Origin: Immersiella caudata
Lineage: Eukaryota > Ascomycota > Sordariomycetes > Sordariales > Lasiosphaeriaceae
Assembly (NCBI GenBank): GCA_030512335.1
Contig: JAULSU010000002.1
Location: forward strand, 4,030,001-4,094,000
DNA: 64,000 nt
Direction of reading: 5' to 3'
Notes under the pieces: generated by a model
What the model was told of the DNA's origin: nothing
Databases searched by the model: none
The model's input: only the letters and a program-made list of their open reading frames with translations
Shown: one piece after another, positions 51,715 to 62,805 of the stretch
Layout of the letters: every line of letters begins with the position of its first letter
Position numbering within the stretch: position 1 is the first letter of the stretch
Translations under genes and position numbers: made by a program

Positions 51715-54471
51715 ATGGAGGCTGTCGATTCTTTAAATATTGACGATGTCATTCACAGAGTTGAGGGTCTCTTGCGGGGCCTTAAACAACTGAAGTCGTC
51801 GCCGCGACCTCGCATTAGGGAAGCGAAGGCGACTCGCACACGGTCGACTATGTTGCTAGAGCGCGCGCATCACCCTGTTTTGGAGACGCTTAAAAGCATC
51901 ATCAAGGAAGCAAAATATTTACTCGACACCTACACTGAGCCAGATTCAGCAGTATCACCCACTCAGCTAGAGACAGCTCTATCACCCACTCAGCAAGAAC
52001 CCCGACCAGAGGCATTTCTACCCGCTCCCACTCAGCCAGAAACCCAGCCAGATACAGCTCCATCGCCCGCTCAGCAAGAAACCCAGTCAGAAACGGCGCT
52101 ATCCCCCACTCAGCTAGAGACAGCTCTATCACCCGCTCAGCAAGAACCCCAACCAGAGGCAGTTTTACCCGCTCCCACTCAGCCAGAAACCCAGCCAGAA
52201 ACAGCTCCATCACCCGCTCAGCTAGAAACCCAGCCAGAGACATCGCCCGCTCAGCAAGAAACCCAGTCAGAAACGGCGCTATCCCCCACTCAGCTAGAGA
52301 CAGCTCTATCACCCGCTCAGCAAGAACCCCAACCAGAGGCAGTTTTACCCGCTCCCACTCAGCCAGAAACCCAGCCAGAAACAGCTCCATCACCCGCTCA
52401 GCTAGAAACCCAGCCAGAGACATCGCCCGCTCAGCTAGAAACCCAGCCAGAGACATCGCCCGCTCAGCAAGAAACTCAGCAAGAAACGGCGGTATCCCCC
52501 ACTCAGTCTGATATTGCATTCAGATACGAGGGTGACATCTTGGTCTTAGAACCTTCGAAGAGCCAGTGGCAGCGTTTTCCGCTGGTTATCGCTTCAGCAA
52601 AAGCTCTTGGCGCTTGTGATGTCGGCGCCTTCAAGGTTACGGTTCCGGCAGAGCTGCAGTACCCTCTCCTCCCGGAAGAAAAGACAACCAAAAGGTGGTG
52701 CTGGGGTTATCGTGCCAAAGCACTGAACAAGGCCTATAGAGTCGAGATGTCACAAACACGTCAAGTCCTAGGCCGCACATCCTCCACTTACTCAGCATCA
52801 ACCGATGAGGCTTTCGAACAGCACGAAAAACTTCTATCAGAGGACGGCTTAGGCGGCGTCTTTTACCGCACCGACATCCCTGTGGAGACTCCCAACCAAC
52901 GCGCCACAAATCACCTTCCACCCAAGAGCATAATTTGGCCATTGGAAGGAAACCGATTGTCTATGACGAAGTACTCGGTACCTGGTCTTCACTGGCCGTA
53001 CGGGTACGAATCTGGCTCCAAATTTGGAGCATCCTTCTCCGACCACGTGGAACATTTTGGGCTCTTCTCAATAAGCCATTTGCATGAAGGAAGGAAAGTG
53101 TGGAGAATTATCCCCCCGTCAGCAGCAGATGCCTTTGTCGAGAAGCTTAAAGAGTCAGACCATGAGATCACCTGGGATTGCGACCAATGTGTTCGGCACG
53201 CAGGAGTATTCGTGCCCGTGTCGACGTTGAAGGAATGGAGAATCCCGCATACGATTATTGACCAGAGAGCGTCTGAGATAATTATCACGATGCCGGGGGC
53301 CTATCATTCCGGATTTAGCACTGGCTACACACTTGCCGAAGCGGTGAACTACGCAGATGAAGACTGGAGACTTGATGCTCATGATGTCTGTCGCCCCCCA
53401 TCGTGCCCGGATTACATCCCAACGGAGGTTCTGGCACTACTTGGATCCGGAGAGGAGCAGAAACGGGTGGAAGATATGGAAGAAGAGACTCGAAAGGGAC
53501 GGAAGGGGAAGAACCTCAAAAAACAGCGAAATAGCGAACTCGCAGGTGGAAACATCCCCCCACAGCTCGAGCCGGACCAAGCTGCAGATCCCCTATTCGG
53601 CCAACTTTCTCTATGCACTGAGAGCCACCGGTGCTTTCTCATCGACCTCGAAAGCTTTCCTCAAGGAACAGCATTGGTGGATGGCGATCTCGGTATAGAG
53701 GCCAACGCACGTGTTTTGCAAATGGTGATGCAGTGCTCCGCCCCACCAGCTGGGCCTGCAATCTATCATAAAGAGGACCATGAGACTGTGGGAGGGTTGG
53801 TTGCCAAACTGAAGAACATCCGTCAAAAAGTCCAAAAGTGCACATATGAGGAGCGAGTTGCTCTCGTTCTCCTCGCTACCATGTATCAAGACATGTTAAG
53901 ACAACTTATTGACGAGCAGGCACAACACCGACTCCTCACAAAGCGACTACGGTCGAGAAATGAGGATGTGCCAAAAGCAAAGCGGCAACTAACAGCGACG
54001 AAGGCACTTGAACACATGGCAAACCAGCCGGGGGTGATGTCAATTGACGATCTGAAGGCATATGTCAAGGAGGGCGAGTGTCTACTCGCTCTTAGGAACG
54101 CGTTGGGACAGCACATTCTTGCTACATTTCCCTCCGCTATCATTCGACCCCATGATTTCATCGCCGATTTCCCACATACTAGGTTATGCTTCAAGTCGCT
54201 TCCGCGGCCAATTACGCCAAATGAGTAAGTCTTATATCTGGACTGACAATGAAGGAATGCTAAACCTGTGTGCAGGTATAACAATCTTCGGGAAGCCGAA
54301 CGTTCTTATTTTGTAAAGGCCTTTCGAATATTACGCCCGGACCTATTGACTGCTTCGAGAGCTCCTCAGCCGGTTGGGGCATCGACGTCTACCGAAGAGC
54401 CCGCTCTGTTAAAAAGGCGACAGTCAGAGGGTGATCCACGGCGCTCAAAGAGGCGAAAGGGTACTGATTGA
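51715..54471 (+). CDS. JmjC-domain protein with internal Pro/Gln/Thr repeat tract
   Basis: Exons 51715-54224 and 54276-54471 (GTAAGT..GTGCAG) give 901 residues. Residues 1-75 are helical (EAVDSLNIDDVIHRVEGLLR). About 80-265 is an imperfect repeat of PAQ-LETQPET type units containing a 180-bp tandem duplication. The JmjC domain is at about 370-560: Fe(II) ligands H444 and E446 (DHVEHFGLFSI) and H531 (PGAYHSGFSTGYTLAEAVN) are all present, so an active 2-oxoglutarate dioxygenase is plausible. A lysine-rich segment and a helical C-terminal region follow, ending in a basic KRRKGTD tail that could be a nuclear signal. No PHD or JmjN domain is visible. A longer start at 51622 is possible but looks like leader. 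Related proteins demethylate histone lysines; the substrate here is unknown. Confidence 0.82.
52081..52440 (+). repeat. 180-bp near-perfect tandem duplication inside the JmjC gene
   Basis: Bases 52081-52260 and 52261-52440 are identical except near the end (CAAG against CTAG). The unit is 60 codons, so the frame is kept. The surrounding 51940-52500 consists of older, imperfect copies of the same short motif. Confidence 0.95.
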
Positions 54472-55480
54472 GGGCGGGATATCCTCTACCCAAGGCCAGA
54501 GCTCCGGATGCCGAGCTACGCTGCGACACGCTGGGGCTCGGATAGCCCAGAGGGTGGGGGACGGCTCAGTCAGGATTAGGTGACCGTTGACGGCCCTGCA
54601 GTTTGACGCAGCTGCGCCCGCCAACTACATTTAGCTCCTTGTAGAAATTCCGATGTCGTCGGTGGTGATGCTCATCCATATCCATGACCATCGTCCTCTG
54701 TGATCAGCTTCCGGGTAAAGCTAGTAAAAAGCCTAGCGTTTTGATTCTTGGGTAAAAGCTATGAACCAGGACGCTGAGAGTGCCCTGGAAGGAATCGAAC
54801 CCTCAACCTTTCCAGAAAGGATTGCGCCACAGGAGCTACTGTAAGATAGAATGGCGTGGTCCAGATCTAAGCTCTTTGGCTCTGAAGGGGTTTTCACAAG
54901 GGACAGTCGAAGCTGAATCCTGCTGTTTGGTCTATAAAGAAAAAAGGTTCTGGGTTCAGCCAGAAGCACATGAACACATACAATCGACAGTTCCACAAAA
55001 CCAGTGCAGTGTTTCTGACATCAATGAACTAAGCGGGAATACCTTGACCACGTGTATCATCATCACGTTCAGAGTCTTGTGGCCGATCCGCGGCGTTTCC
55101 TCATTCCAAAGTGTCAATATAATTATGGCGGGTTGCCCACGGCGGGGGCCGATGTACCTCTGCCTCTGCAGTGCTTGTTCAAAGTCAGGGATATTAGACG
55201 GCGAAAGGTTCCGAGCCAGCGCCAATACATCTACCCTGGACCGTCGAAGTATGTAACGGGAAACTCCCGCTCGCCGACTTCCGAATCCCAATCACACCCA
55301 GGCCTGCAACGCGGTGTTCGGACTAACAAGGTTGCAAAACTCGCCCATGCGTCTACTTGAATAGAAAACTGCCCTAAGACACCCCTTTGGGCGAGAACAT
55401 GTTCCTTAGAACAACAGCCCCCCCTTCCCCATGACCACGCTCCACAGCCAAAGCTGAAGCTGCGGAATTCTACCAGTACT
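54472..55480. other. Intergenic region with a tRNA-derived fragment
   Basis: About 1 kb without a supported gene. It contains the degenerate tRNA-like piece at 54781-54838. Confidence 0.45.
54781..54838 (-). other. tRNA-derived fragment (pseudo-tRNA or SINE head)
   Basis: On the minus strand it reads GCTCCTGTGGCGCAAT, a short middle, then GGTTGAGGGTTCGATTCC and TTCCAGGGCA. The A- and B-box regions are recognisable, but the anticodon arm is largely deleted and the acceptor arms pair poorly. Confidence 0.45.
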
Positions 55481-55605
55481 TTCAGTTTCTGGTTAACCAG
55501 ACCCCTTACCCCTGGTTACCAGACCCCCTGTTGTTTTTCAGTGTCTGGTTACCCAAACACCCTGGTTTTTCAGTTTCTGGTTAACCAGACCCCCTGTTTT
55601 TTAGT
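55481..55605. repeat. GGTTAACC-type repeat array, left part
   Basis: Imperfect alternating units: TTTCTGGTTAACCAGACCCC.., and ..GGTTACCCAAACACCCTGG, each about 31-32 bases. The array continues at 63406, so everything between was inserted into it. Confidence 0.85.
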
Positions 55606-56577
55606 GTTAAATTCTAGCCTCTGAGAGCGCTAAAGAGGCCCTGTATTTACAGGGCCTGCCAGTGAGAAAGGCACTGGGTGCCCTGCACCCACTGGGTACC
55701 CTGCACCTGCAGCCACCACCCACTAGCCACAATGTGGCTTCGAACCTTCTGGAATCCAGAAGGTTTCAGGGCCTTCAGGGGGCCACAGAAGGCTCTGGAA
55801 GCCCACAGGCTTCCACAACCTTCTGAGGCCACATCAGCGATTACGAGGCCTGTGGAGAGCCTCCACCATACTATTCTATTATTGTTGTTGCTTTGTAGCA
55901 CTCTACAGGCCTGTATTACAGCGCCTGAGAGCCTGTGGGAGCCTGTAGTACAGTGCTCCGGTCAGGGGAAGAAATGCGAGTACAGTGCTCCGGAGGAGCG
56001 CTGTGAGGTACGACAGCAGAGCTTATTAAGGTGCTGAAGGAAGCAAACAAAGGCCTGTACTACAGAGCCTAAAAGACAAGTTACAGCGGACTATGCGCTG
56101 TAAAACAGAAGGTTTCAGTGAACTCTGCACTGTAATGACAACTGTATTGCTTGTGAATTGCTTGCTTTAGTGAGTAATACTCAACTGAAGGAAGTAGATT
56201 GCTTGCTTTGGAGGAAAGCTAATTACAGGAGAGGAGATGGCTAGTTATAAGCTGTGGGAGCTCTGGAATGGAAATTCCAGAGCTTTCTACTACTAATACA
56301 ATAATAGAATAGTATGGTGGAGGCTCTCCACAGGCCTCGTAATCACTGATGTGGCCTCAGAAGGTTGTGGAAGCCTGTGGGCTTCCAGAGCCTTCTGTGG
56401 CCCCCTGAAGGCCCTGAGGCCTTCTGGATTCCAGAAGGTTCCAAGCCACATTGTGGCTAGTGGGTGGTGGCTGCAGGTGCAGGGTACCCAGTGGGTGCAG
56501 GGTACCCAGCGCCTTCCTCACTGGCAGGCCCTGTAAATACAGGGACTCTTTAGCGCTCTCAGAGGCTAGAATTTAAC
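55606..56577. mobile_element. Foldback element with 280-bp terminal inverted repeats
   Basis: The left arm 55606-55885 and right arm 56298-56577 are inverted copies with few differences, starting GTTAAATTCTAGCCTCTGAG and ending with its complement. The 412-bp centre has no coding frame but contains internal dyads (for example around CTGGAATGGAAATTCCAG). No transposase is present, so any movement depended on another element. Confidence 0.85.
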
Positions 56578-56886
56578 AATTGTATTAGTAGTAGAAAGCT
56601 CTGGAATTTCCATTCCAGAGCTCCCACAGCTTATAACTAGCCATCTCCTCTCCTGTAATTAGCTTTCCTCCCAAGCAAGCAATCTACTTCCTTCAGTTGA
56701 GTACTACTCACTGAAGCAAGCAATTCACAAGCAATACAGTTGTCATTACAGTGCAGAGTTCACTGAAACCTTCTGTTTTACAGCGCATAGTCCGCTGTAA
56801 CTTGTCTTTTAGGCTCTGTAGTACAGGCCTTCGTTTGCTTCCTTCAGCACCTTAGTAAGCTCTGCTGTCGTACCTCACAGCGCTCC
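56578..56886 (-). repeat. Inverted second copy of the foldback centre, part 1
   Basis: Reverse complement of 55886-56297, directly abutting the right arm of the foldback element. It is split by the retrotransposon and continues at 63297-63405. Confidence 0.85.
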
Positions 56887-57372
56887 TGTGACGACCTGCG
56901 GGCCACCCTTGTGGCCGGAACGGGCCGACGTGTCCCCGCAGGCGCCACCGTATTAAACACAGTGTGGGGGAACCCCACACTGCCTGCTCTGGAAGCTCGG
57001 TGCGCTCTGTACAGAACATCTAGAGCCGACAGAGCACCTGCTCTGTCGCTCTGCCCTAAGGAGTACCGAGCAACAGAGCAGAGGTACAAGTTACATCTCC
57101 ATTAGTTAGTATAGATAGCCATCATCGTACCCACGATGGTGTGAGGAACCTTCTGTTCCTCACGCAAGTATTCGCTCGTCAATTGAACTACCTTCGATTG
57201 TGTCCTACTGCACCAACACTTGGAGTGTTGCTCTGTCTTATAGTGACATACGACCATCCTTGACCAGTGAACCCCCGTCTGTAAGGACTTGCCTCTGCAC
57301 TACTCCTCTCTGCCCACCCATCCTATCTAACGACCCTGCCGACCGCCTGTCGACAGGCCAGAGGTCGTAACA
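56887..57372 (+). repeat. 5' LTR, 486-bp subtype, with hairpins and predicted transcription start
   Basis: Ends TGTGACGACCT..AGGTCGTAACA. It contains dyads CATCGTACCCACGATG (57124-57139), GTGAGGAAC..GTTCCTCAC (57141-57163) and CAACACTTGGAGTGTTG, with a TATA-like TAGTATAGATAG near 57105-57118. ACGCAAGTAT at 57162-57171 is complementary to the primer-binding site. Confidence 0.9.
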
Positions 57373-57384
57373 CGATACTTGCGT
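57373..57384 (+). other. Putative self-priming primer-binding site
   Basis: Directly after the LTR the sequence is CGATACTTGCGT, with no TGG and so no fit to a tRNA CCA end. ATACTTGCGT is the exact complement of ACGCAAGTAT in the LTR (57162-57171), extended by CG across a one-base bulge. This is the arrangement of Tf1/sushi-type elements, whose RNA 5' end folds back as primer. Confidence 0.6.
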
Positions 57385-57424
57385 CTACCCTTTAGAGACC
57401 AGTATTACAGAGCTTACAGACACC

Positions 57425-60061
57425 ATGTCCGCCGTTGGATCCTCATCGCAAAACCCCTCTAGGGGTAACAACAACGATGGGACCGACGACGTGTCCCTTC
57501 CCTCTCCTCCTCAACCTACCAGCCCGGAGACCTCGGACAATGACGAACTCACTAGAGACGAACTCCGAACCCTGATGGGAAAGTTCGTCAACTCCCTAGC
57601 GAGGTCTAATGCCACCGATTCAGCAATCGCTGCACGAACGATCAAAACCGGCAATCCCAAGCCCTTCACAGGGAAGGCCTCGGAACTTTCACCATGGCTT
57701 ACTCACCTGCAACTCAACTTCCGTTTGCAGAACACTTCCCGGATCGAGACCAAGATCATGTACGCAGCCTCCTGGATGGAAGGAGACCCCAGCCTATGGT
57801 TCAATGGAATCCTCAACGACTATTTCTCGTCCGTCCCCGACGAAAGGCGACCTATCACTGCCAGAATCTTCGACGCAGACGAAGGATGGGTCAACTTCGA
57901 ACACGAGATCACCAGGATGTACGGAGAACGCGACGAACAAAAGCAAGCCGAAGACCGCTTGGAACGGCTGGGCCAGACTAGCTCGGCTGCAGCCTATCTT
58001 TCCGCCTTCAATCGAGACCGCTACCGAGTCAACTGGGATGAGTCTGCTCTTAAGCACCGCTTCTACAAGGGCCTCAAACCCCAAGTCAAGGACGAGCTGT
58101 GCAAGTTGGATCGCTACGCACTTGATTTCGACGACTACGCCAATGAAGCCATCAAGATCGACGCTCGCCTGTATGAACGAAAGATGGAAGATCGAGGACG
58201 CTACCAAACGCCTAAACCACAGCCGAAGGCCAACGAAGGAAAGAAGTACCGACACCGGAGCACCGCACACGGTACCCACCCAGGACCAATGGATATCGGC
58301 ATGGTGGGAAAAAGCGGAAAGAGCGCCCAGGGCCCGAACCCTAAGCCCAAGGATAAGTCGAAAATCCAGTGTTTCAACTGCAACAAAAACGGTCATTACG
58401 CACGGGAATGCCGCCAGGAGAAAAAGAAGGTCAGGTTCGACCCGTTACCAGAAGGAAAGACCGTTCGATCCAACAGCAAGGATGAAGTCACTATACGAAT
58501 GGTCAACTCGGGAAGCGACGACGACCCGACCACTTCCCTACCCCACTGGTCGGAAACCGATGACGAATACACCAGTGCAAGCGAAACCCAGTACGGGGAT
58601 CCCCCGGAGCGACTACCCCTCTCAGGAGACACCGCCAGGGTAGTACGAGAACTCGCCGAAGGGATGGGTCAGCATTTCACCCGAGACACACCACCCCCCA
58701 GTGAGCACATGGCGGAGGAACGGAGACTGAGGAATCGGGAACAAGGAGTGCCTATCCCTAGCTTGGAGACCCAACTAGCGACACTCGGAGCCAACATACC
58801 CAGGTCAAGTAGGGTTCCCCGGGGGGTTCAGGTTGCAGAAGACCGACCTACGGAAGGAACGCCTGCGTGGGACGAGGTACCTGAGGTGCAGGTCGACCAA
58901 GACCGACTCAGGGAACGAATCTCGGTCCCTTTAGGCCGAGGAATAATCCGAGGATCACGAAGAACGATGACCACCCCGAGACGCGACATGTTCCCCGGAT
59001 GGGTCCAGAGAGCACGGGAGCACTACGTACAAAGCATGTTGTACGAAAGCCTGCCTGACGCCGAGAAGGAGCGTCAACAACACCGGGAATGGGCCGCCTC
59101 TAACAGAAACGCGCCAGCAGGTGGCCTGGGGAGTGTCTCTCCCAGAAACTACTACCAATTTCCTAACGTACGGCAAGCCCGAGTTTCCATGGCCAGATAC
59201 CTAGGGAACCACCACACATTCTACGGACCGGAATCGCTTTACCAGAAAGCACTGACCGAGATTCGTGTAGTCAAGGAAAGCATAAACCCGGCAACCGAAA
59301 CGTCCATAACGCTCACCCTCCGAGGACAATTCTGCAACGCCATGAGAAGGTTCGTCAACGAACTAGAATTCGAACAGAGGGCAGAAGGAATCTACAACCC
59401 CCCCAGCTCCGTCTACCATTGGGGAGACTGGGAAGAGATTCCCGTGGTGAAGCGAACAACGGCTGGAAGAACGCTCAGCATGCCAAGCCTCGACTTACGC
59501 ACCTCCACCCTCGGGGCCCTCCGAGGAGAGGAAGAACATTCGAAGATCCTTTGGATCAGTTGTGTCCACGACTTCTGCGACCTCCCCGCCCACAGGGGAA
59601 TGAAGACATACTATGATCACTGGCCCACCATCCAAGAAGGAGGATCCGTGGCCTGTGTTTATGAGGGTATGCCTCAGAGTCACTACCAGGTACTTTCAGG
59701 AGGAACAAACCTCACGCTGTTCAACAACATCCCTGTGGCATGTACGGATGAGGGAAGGAAGGAACAGACGTTGGCTCGATGTCCCCGTCCTTCCTGCCCT
59801 ATCCACCAGGACCTTAAGACCCGTGATTGGCATCACCGGTTCCACCAAGGAACGTACGAAAACAGCGTCTTCGGAAACAACGCATGGCCGCTCATCCCCG
59901 AGTTCAGGCGAATGTGCGCCATCGAAGCCCAAGAAGCCGATTGGAACCTGAGGAAGGATGCCGAGCACCTCACGTACCACGTCCGAGCAATCCATGAAGC
60001 TCACCCCCGAATCCGCCTGGGAAACGGATTCAGGCCCTCCGCCAGGGCCGGAAACCAGTGA
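57425..60061 (+). CDS. gag: Chromovirus Gag, intact in the deleted copy
   Basis: 878 residues, the same as the Gag at 34545-37181. The CCHC knuckle lies near residues 316-329, with a long extension after it. It may still form particles, since the frame is undamaged. Confidence 0.92.
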   Translation: MSAVGSSSQNPSRGNNNDGTDDVSLPSPPQPTSPETSDNDELTRDELRTLMGKFVNSLARSNATDSAIAARTIKTGNPKPFTGKASELSPWLTHLQLNFRLQNTSRIETKIMYAASWMEGDPSLWFNGILNDYFSSVPDERRPITARIFDADEGWVNFEHEITRMYGERDEQKQAEDRLERLGQTSSAAAYLSAFNRDRYRVNWDESALKHRFYKGLKPQVKDELCKLDRYALDFDDYANEAIKIDARLYERKMEDRGRYQTPKPQPKANEGKKYRHRSTAHGTHPGPMDIGMVGKSGKSAQGPNPKPKDKSKIQCFNCNKNGHYARECRQEKKKVRFDPLPEGKTVRSNSKDEVTIRMVNSGSDDDPTTSLPHWSETDDEYTSASETQYGDPPERLPLSGDTARVVRELAEGMGQHFTRDTPPPSEHMAEERRLRNREQGVPIPSLETQLATLGANIPRSSRVPRGVQVAEDRPTEGTPAWDEVPEVQVDQDRLRERISVPLGRGIIRGSRRTMTTPRRDMFPGWVQRAREHYVQSMLYESLPDAEKERQQHREWAASNRNAPAGGLGSVSPRNYYQFPNVRQARVSMARYLGNHHTFYGPESLYQKALTEIRVVKESINPATETSITLTLRGQFCNAMRRFVNELEFEQRAEGIYNPPSSVYHWGDWEEIPVVKRTTAGRTLSMPSLDLRTSTLGALRGEEEHSKILWISCVHDFCDLPAHRGMKTYYDHWPTIQEGGSVACVYEGMPQSHYQVLSGGTNLTLFNNIPVACTDEGRKEQTLARCPRPSCPIHQDLKTRDWHHRFHQGTYENSVFGNNAWPLIPEFRRMCAIEAQEADWNLRKDAEHLTYHVRAIHEAHPRIRLGNGFRPSARAGNQ

Positions 60062-61886
60062 ACCGCTGGTTGGCAAAAGCCACGAGACGAAGAAGAGGCA
60101 CTCGTCGGCTAGGCCAAGGAAGACCTCTTAATGACAGAACCATCATGATGACCCACCTCGAGGAAGAAAGAAACCATTGGTCTGTCTATGTGGACGCAAC
60201 GGATGGGCTTGGGAAACCATTCCGCGCACGAGCAATAATCGACAGCGGCAGCGCTGCCGATATCATTGACCCCAAGCTGGTCAACAAGAAACAACTCCCT
60301 TACCGAAAACGAGCGCAAGAAACGACAATCCGCTCTGGAGAAGGAGAACTCTACGCTTACAATAACGGGAAGCTCACTCACGAGGCACCACTTTTGATCA
60401 CGGTGGACGGCAACGAACAACAAGTGACCTTCGACATCCTACCAGTCTTTGGCTACGACATAATCCTAGGCAAGCCATGGCTGAAGAAGTACAACCCCGC
60501 GATCGACTGGAACGCTGGCCAGCTAAGTTTCAGCCGACGGGAAGAACCCAAGGATCCAGGCTCCAGTAGCCGGATTATACCAACCAGTATACCACAGGGG
60601 CATACCGAACGGTATAATATGGGTGTTAAACCGGATAGCGTACCCGCTGAGGACGACCCGAAGAACGCTGAGGTCGATGAACTATCCCCACTGTGGATAC
60701 GGTTTCATGAGACGGACGATCCGCACGACTCAGGTTACGAATCTGGTGACGACCAGAAGGTGCAGTTGCGTCGACAACCACCAAAGAAGACGGCAGGACA
60801 ACGAGATGCCCAGCCGCAACAACAGGCTCCGGATAGCCTGTCCAAGGTTCCGAAGGAATACCGGAAGTATTCAGTGTTTGGAGAGAAGCTGCTACGCTTG
60901 CCGGACCACGGACCCTTCGACCATAAGATCGAACTGAAGCCAGGGGCTCAGTTGAAATCCTTCCCAACATACCACCTCAACCCTCGGCAAGCCGAGGCCC
61001 TCCGGGAGTACATCGAAGAAAACCTTGCCCTAGGATTCATCCAGAAATCCCAGTCACCGGCAGGTTACCCAGTATTGTTCGTACCCAGACCGACGGACAA
61101 ACGGAGCGCCTGAATCAGACCCTTGAAACATACCTCCGAGCGTTTGTCAACTTCGAACAAGACAACTGGCTTGAGCTGTTGCCAACAGCACAGATAGCCT
61201 ACAATACCACTATCGTCGAGTCAACCAAGATCTCCCCATTCTTCGCACTTTTCGGCCGGGAACCGGAGCTCCGCAGGGGGCCACCTACGAATGCGCCCCG
61301 AGCCGCCGTCCGAGCCGACCGACTTCAGGAGCTGCACGACCACCTGAGGGCCGAACTCGAATTCACCCGCGAACGAATGAAGGGATACTACGATAATAAA
61401 AGAGCCGAGGGACCGACTCTCCAGGAAGGAGACCCAGTCTACCTTTTTTCGCGAAATTTACACACCCAACGACCGAGCCGTAAACTCGACTTCAAGAAAC
61501 TCGGACCGTTCCTCGTCAAAAGGAAGATCGCTACCTCCAATTACGAACTCGATCTACCCACCTCCATGAAGGTACGGACCAAGGTTTTTCACGTTTCCCT
61601 CCTCGAGCCAGCACCAAGGAACGTCCCGCTCGAGAAGAAGATCGAAGTGCACGCCGACGAAGAAGACTTCGATGTCGAAGAAATCCTGGATTCACAATAT
61701 CGCAAAGGCAAACTTCATTATCTCATCAGATGGCTAGACTACGGCCCCGAGTCGAACTCTTGGGAGCCAGTCGACAATCTCTCCTGCCCTGAACTAATCG
61801 AGAAATTCCACCGCGAAAATCCAGATCGACCACAACCAGCAAAAAGACGCCACCCCCAGAGGACCATGGCGCGAAGGGCACTATGA
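60058..61886 (+). pseudogene. pol: Pol with 2,035-bp internal deletion and frameshift
   Basis: The N-terminal part (protease with DSGS, linker, start of RT to SPAGYPVLFVPR) is open to 61113, where the out-of-frame junction soon stops. After the junction near 61090 the original frame continues to 61886 and holds the end of the integrase, the GPY/F-like region and the chromodomain. RT motif A, the YLDD site, RNase H and the first two DDE acids are gone. A protease fragment could still be made. Confidence 0.93.
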
Positions 61887-61960
61887 TGGCACTGTTAGCC
61901 ATGCAAAAACCGTTCAACATGCGGCTTCACCTGATGGGTGAAACAGCAAGTTGAAGGTAG

Positions 61961-62079
61961 TAGCCCATGTGGGATTCGAACCCACGACCTCTCGCCGAGG
62001 GTAATCTTTCGTGAACAAACCGCGATTATTCACAAAAGATGACCTAGAGCAAGCGCGCTGACCACTGCGCCAACGGACC
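61961..62079 (-). tRNA. tRNA-like gene, second copy
   Basis: Identical by eye to that at 30492-30610, including A and B boxes, hairpin intron and the TCTAGG anticodon-loop sequence. See that entry for folding and doubts. Confidence 0.7.
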
Positions 62080-62204
62080 ATTCCATTGTTGAAACTCACC
62101 TTCGTTACCATAACCCTTAGCCCTGGTAGCTGGACTACCTTCCCCAGAATGGATCTGAACGACTGTCAACACCGGACCGAAGCTAAAAGAAGCGACAACC
62201 TACC

Positions 62205-62732
62205 TTAGGAAGCGGTTGTCGCCGGTTGCGGCGACCCCGCAGTCGTGTCACCAATTAGGAAGCCCCCCCAGTCGAACTGGGCCTCGGAAGCGTTGCCCCA
62301 AGGGACGACCGGAGCGCTGCCCGACTGGGAAAGACGAGCCTGGCGATCCTCCTCCTCGAGAATCTCGATCTCGTGACCAAAGAGCTTATCGGCGCGAGCT
62401 TCAAGAGCCCGCGACTGTGCCTCTAAACGGAGGAGCTTCGACAGAGTCTCCCTCTTTTCCTTATCTAAACGCTTCTTCTCTTCGAAAACCGCCCGCAATA
62501 TCGACGGATCATTCCCATGTACGTTGCAAGACGAAGAAACAGCACTTAAGCAATTCCCGCAGGACTCGCTTTTGCTGGCCACCTTGCATTCGAGGTCAAG
62601 GGTCTCGCAACGCGAGCAGCGAACGGGCATGACGATACCAAACGTATGGATAAAAAGAACGGCTTCGCGGCGGCGCTCGGTAGATAGAAGACGAGGTTTC
62701 CTTTGTTGTTTCCTAATCGCATCAGCAGGCAT
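62205..62732 (-). CDS. Antisense Zn2Cys6-like/coiled-coil ORF, second copy
   Basis: 175 residues, identical to the frame at 29839-30366, with the same six cysteines and helix. It survives although pol in this copy is broken. Confidence 0.7.
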   Translation of the reverse strand: MPADAIRKQQRKPRLLSTERRREAVLFIHTFGIVMPVRCSRCETLDLECKVASKSESCGNCLSAVSSSCNVHGNDPSILRAVFEEKKRLDKEKRETLSKLLRLEAQSRALEARADKLFGHEIEILEEEDRQARLSQSGSAPVVPWGNASEAQFDWGGFLIGDTTAGSPQPATTAS

Positions 62733-62778
62733 GATGGCGGTGTTGCAGGAGGAAAATTACCTACGGTATTCTTTGTGG

Positions 62779-62805
62779 AAAAAGAAGCAAGAAGAGGGGG
62801 AATCG
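62779..62805 (+). other. Polypurine tract
   Basis: AAAAAGAAGCAAGAAGAGGG followed by GGAATCG lies directly before the 3' LTR, the expected primer for plus-strand DNA synthesis. Confidence 0.8.

Noticed and set aside
51902..52519. 205-codon minus-strand frame with repeated LAGFLAER peptide
   Set aside because: Antisense of the repeat tract in the JmjC gene.
57609..58643. 344-codon frame overlapping gag in another phase, present in both copies
   Set aside because: Composition is that of a shifted gag reading (Ser/Thr/Pro/Arg-rich) with no motif; gag has the zinc knuckle.
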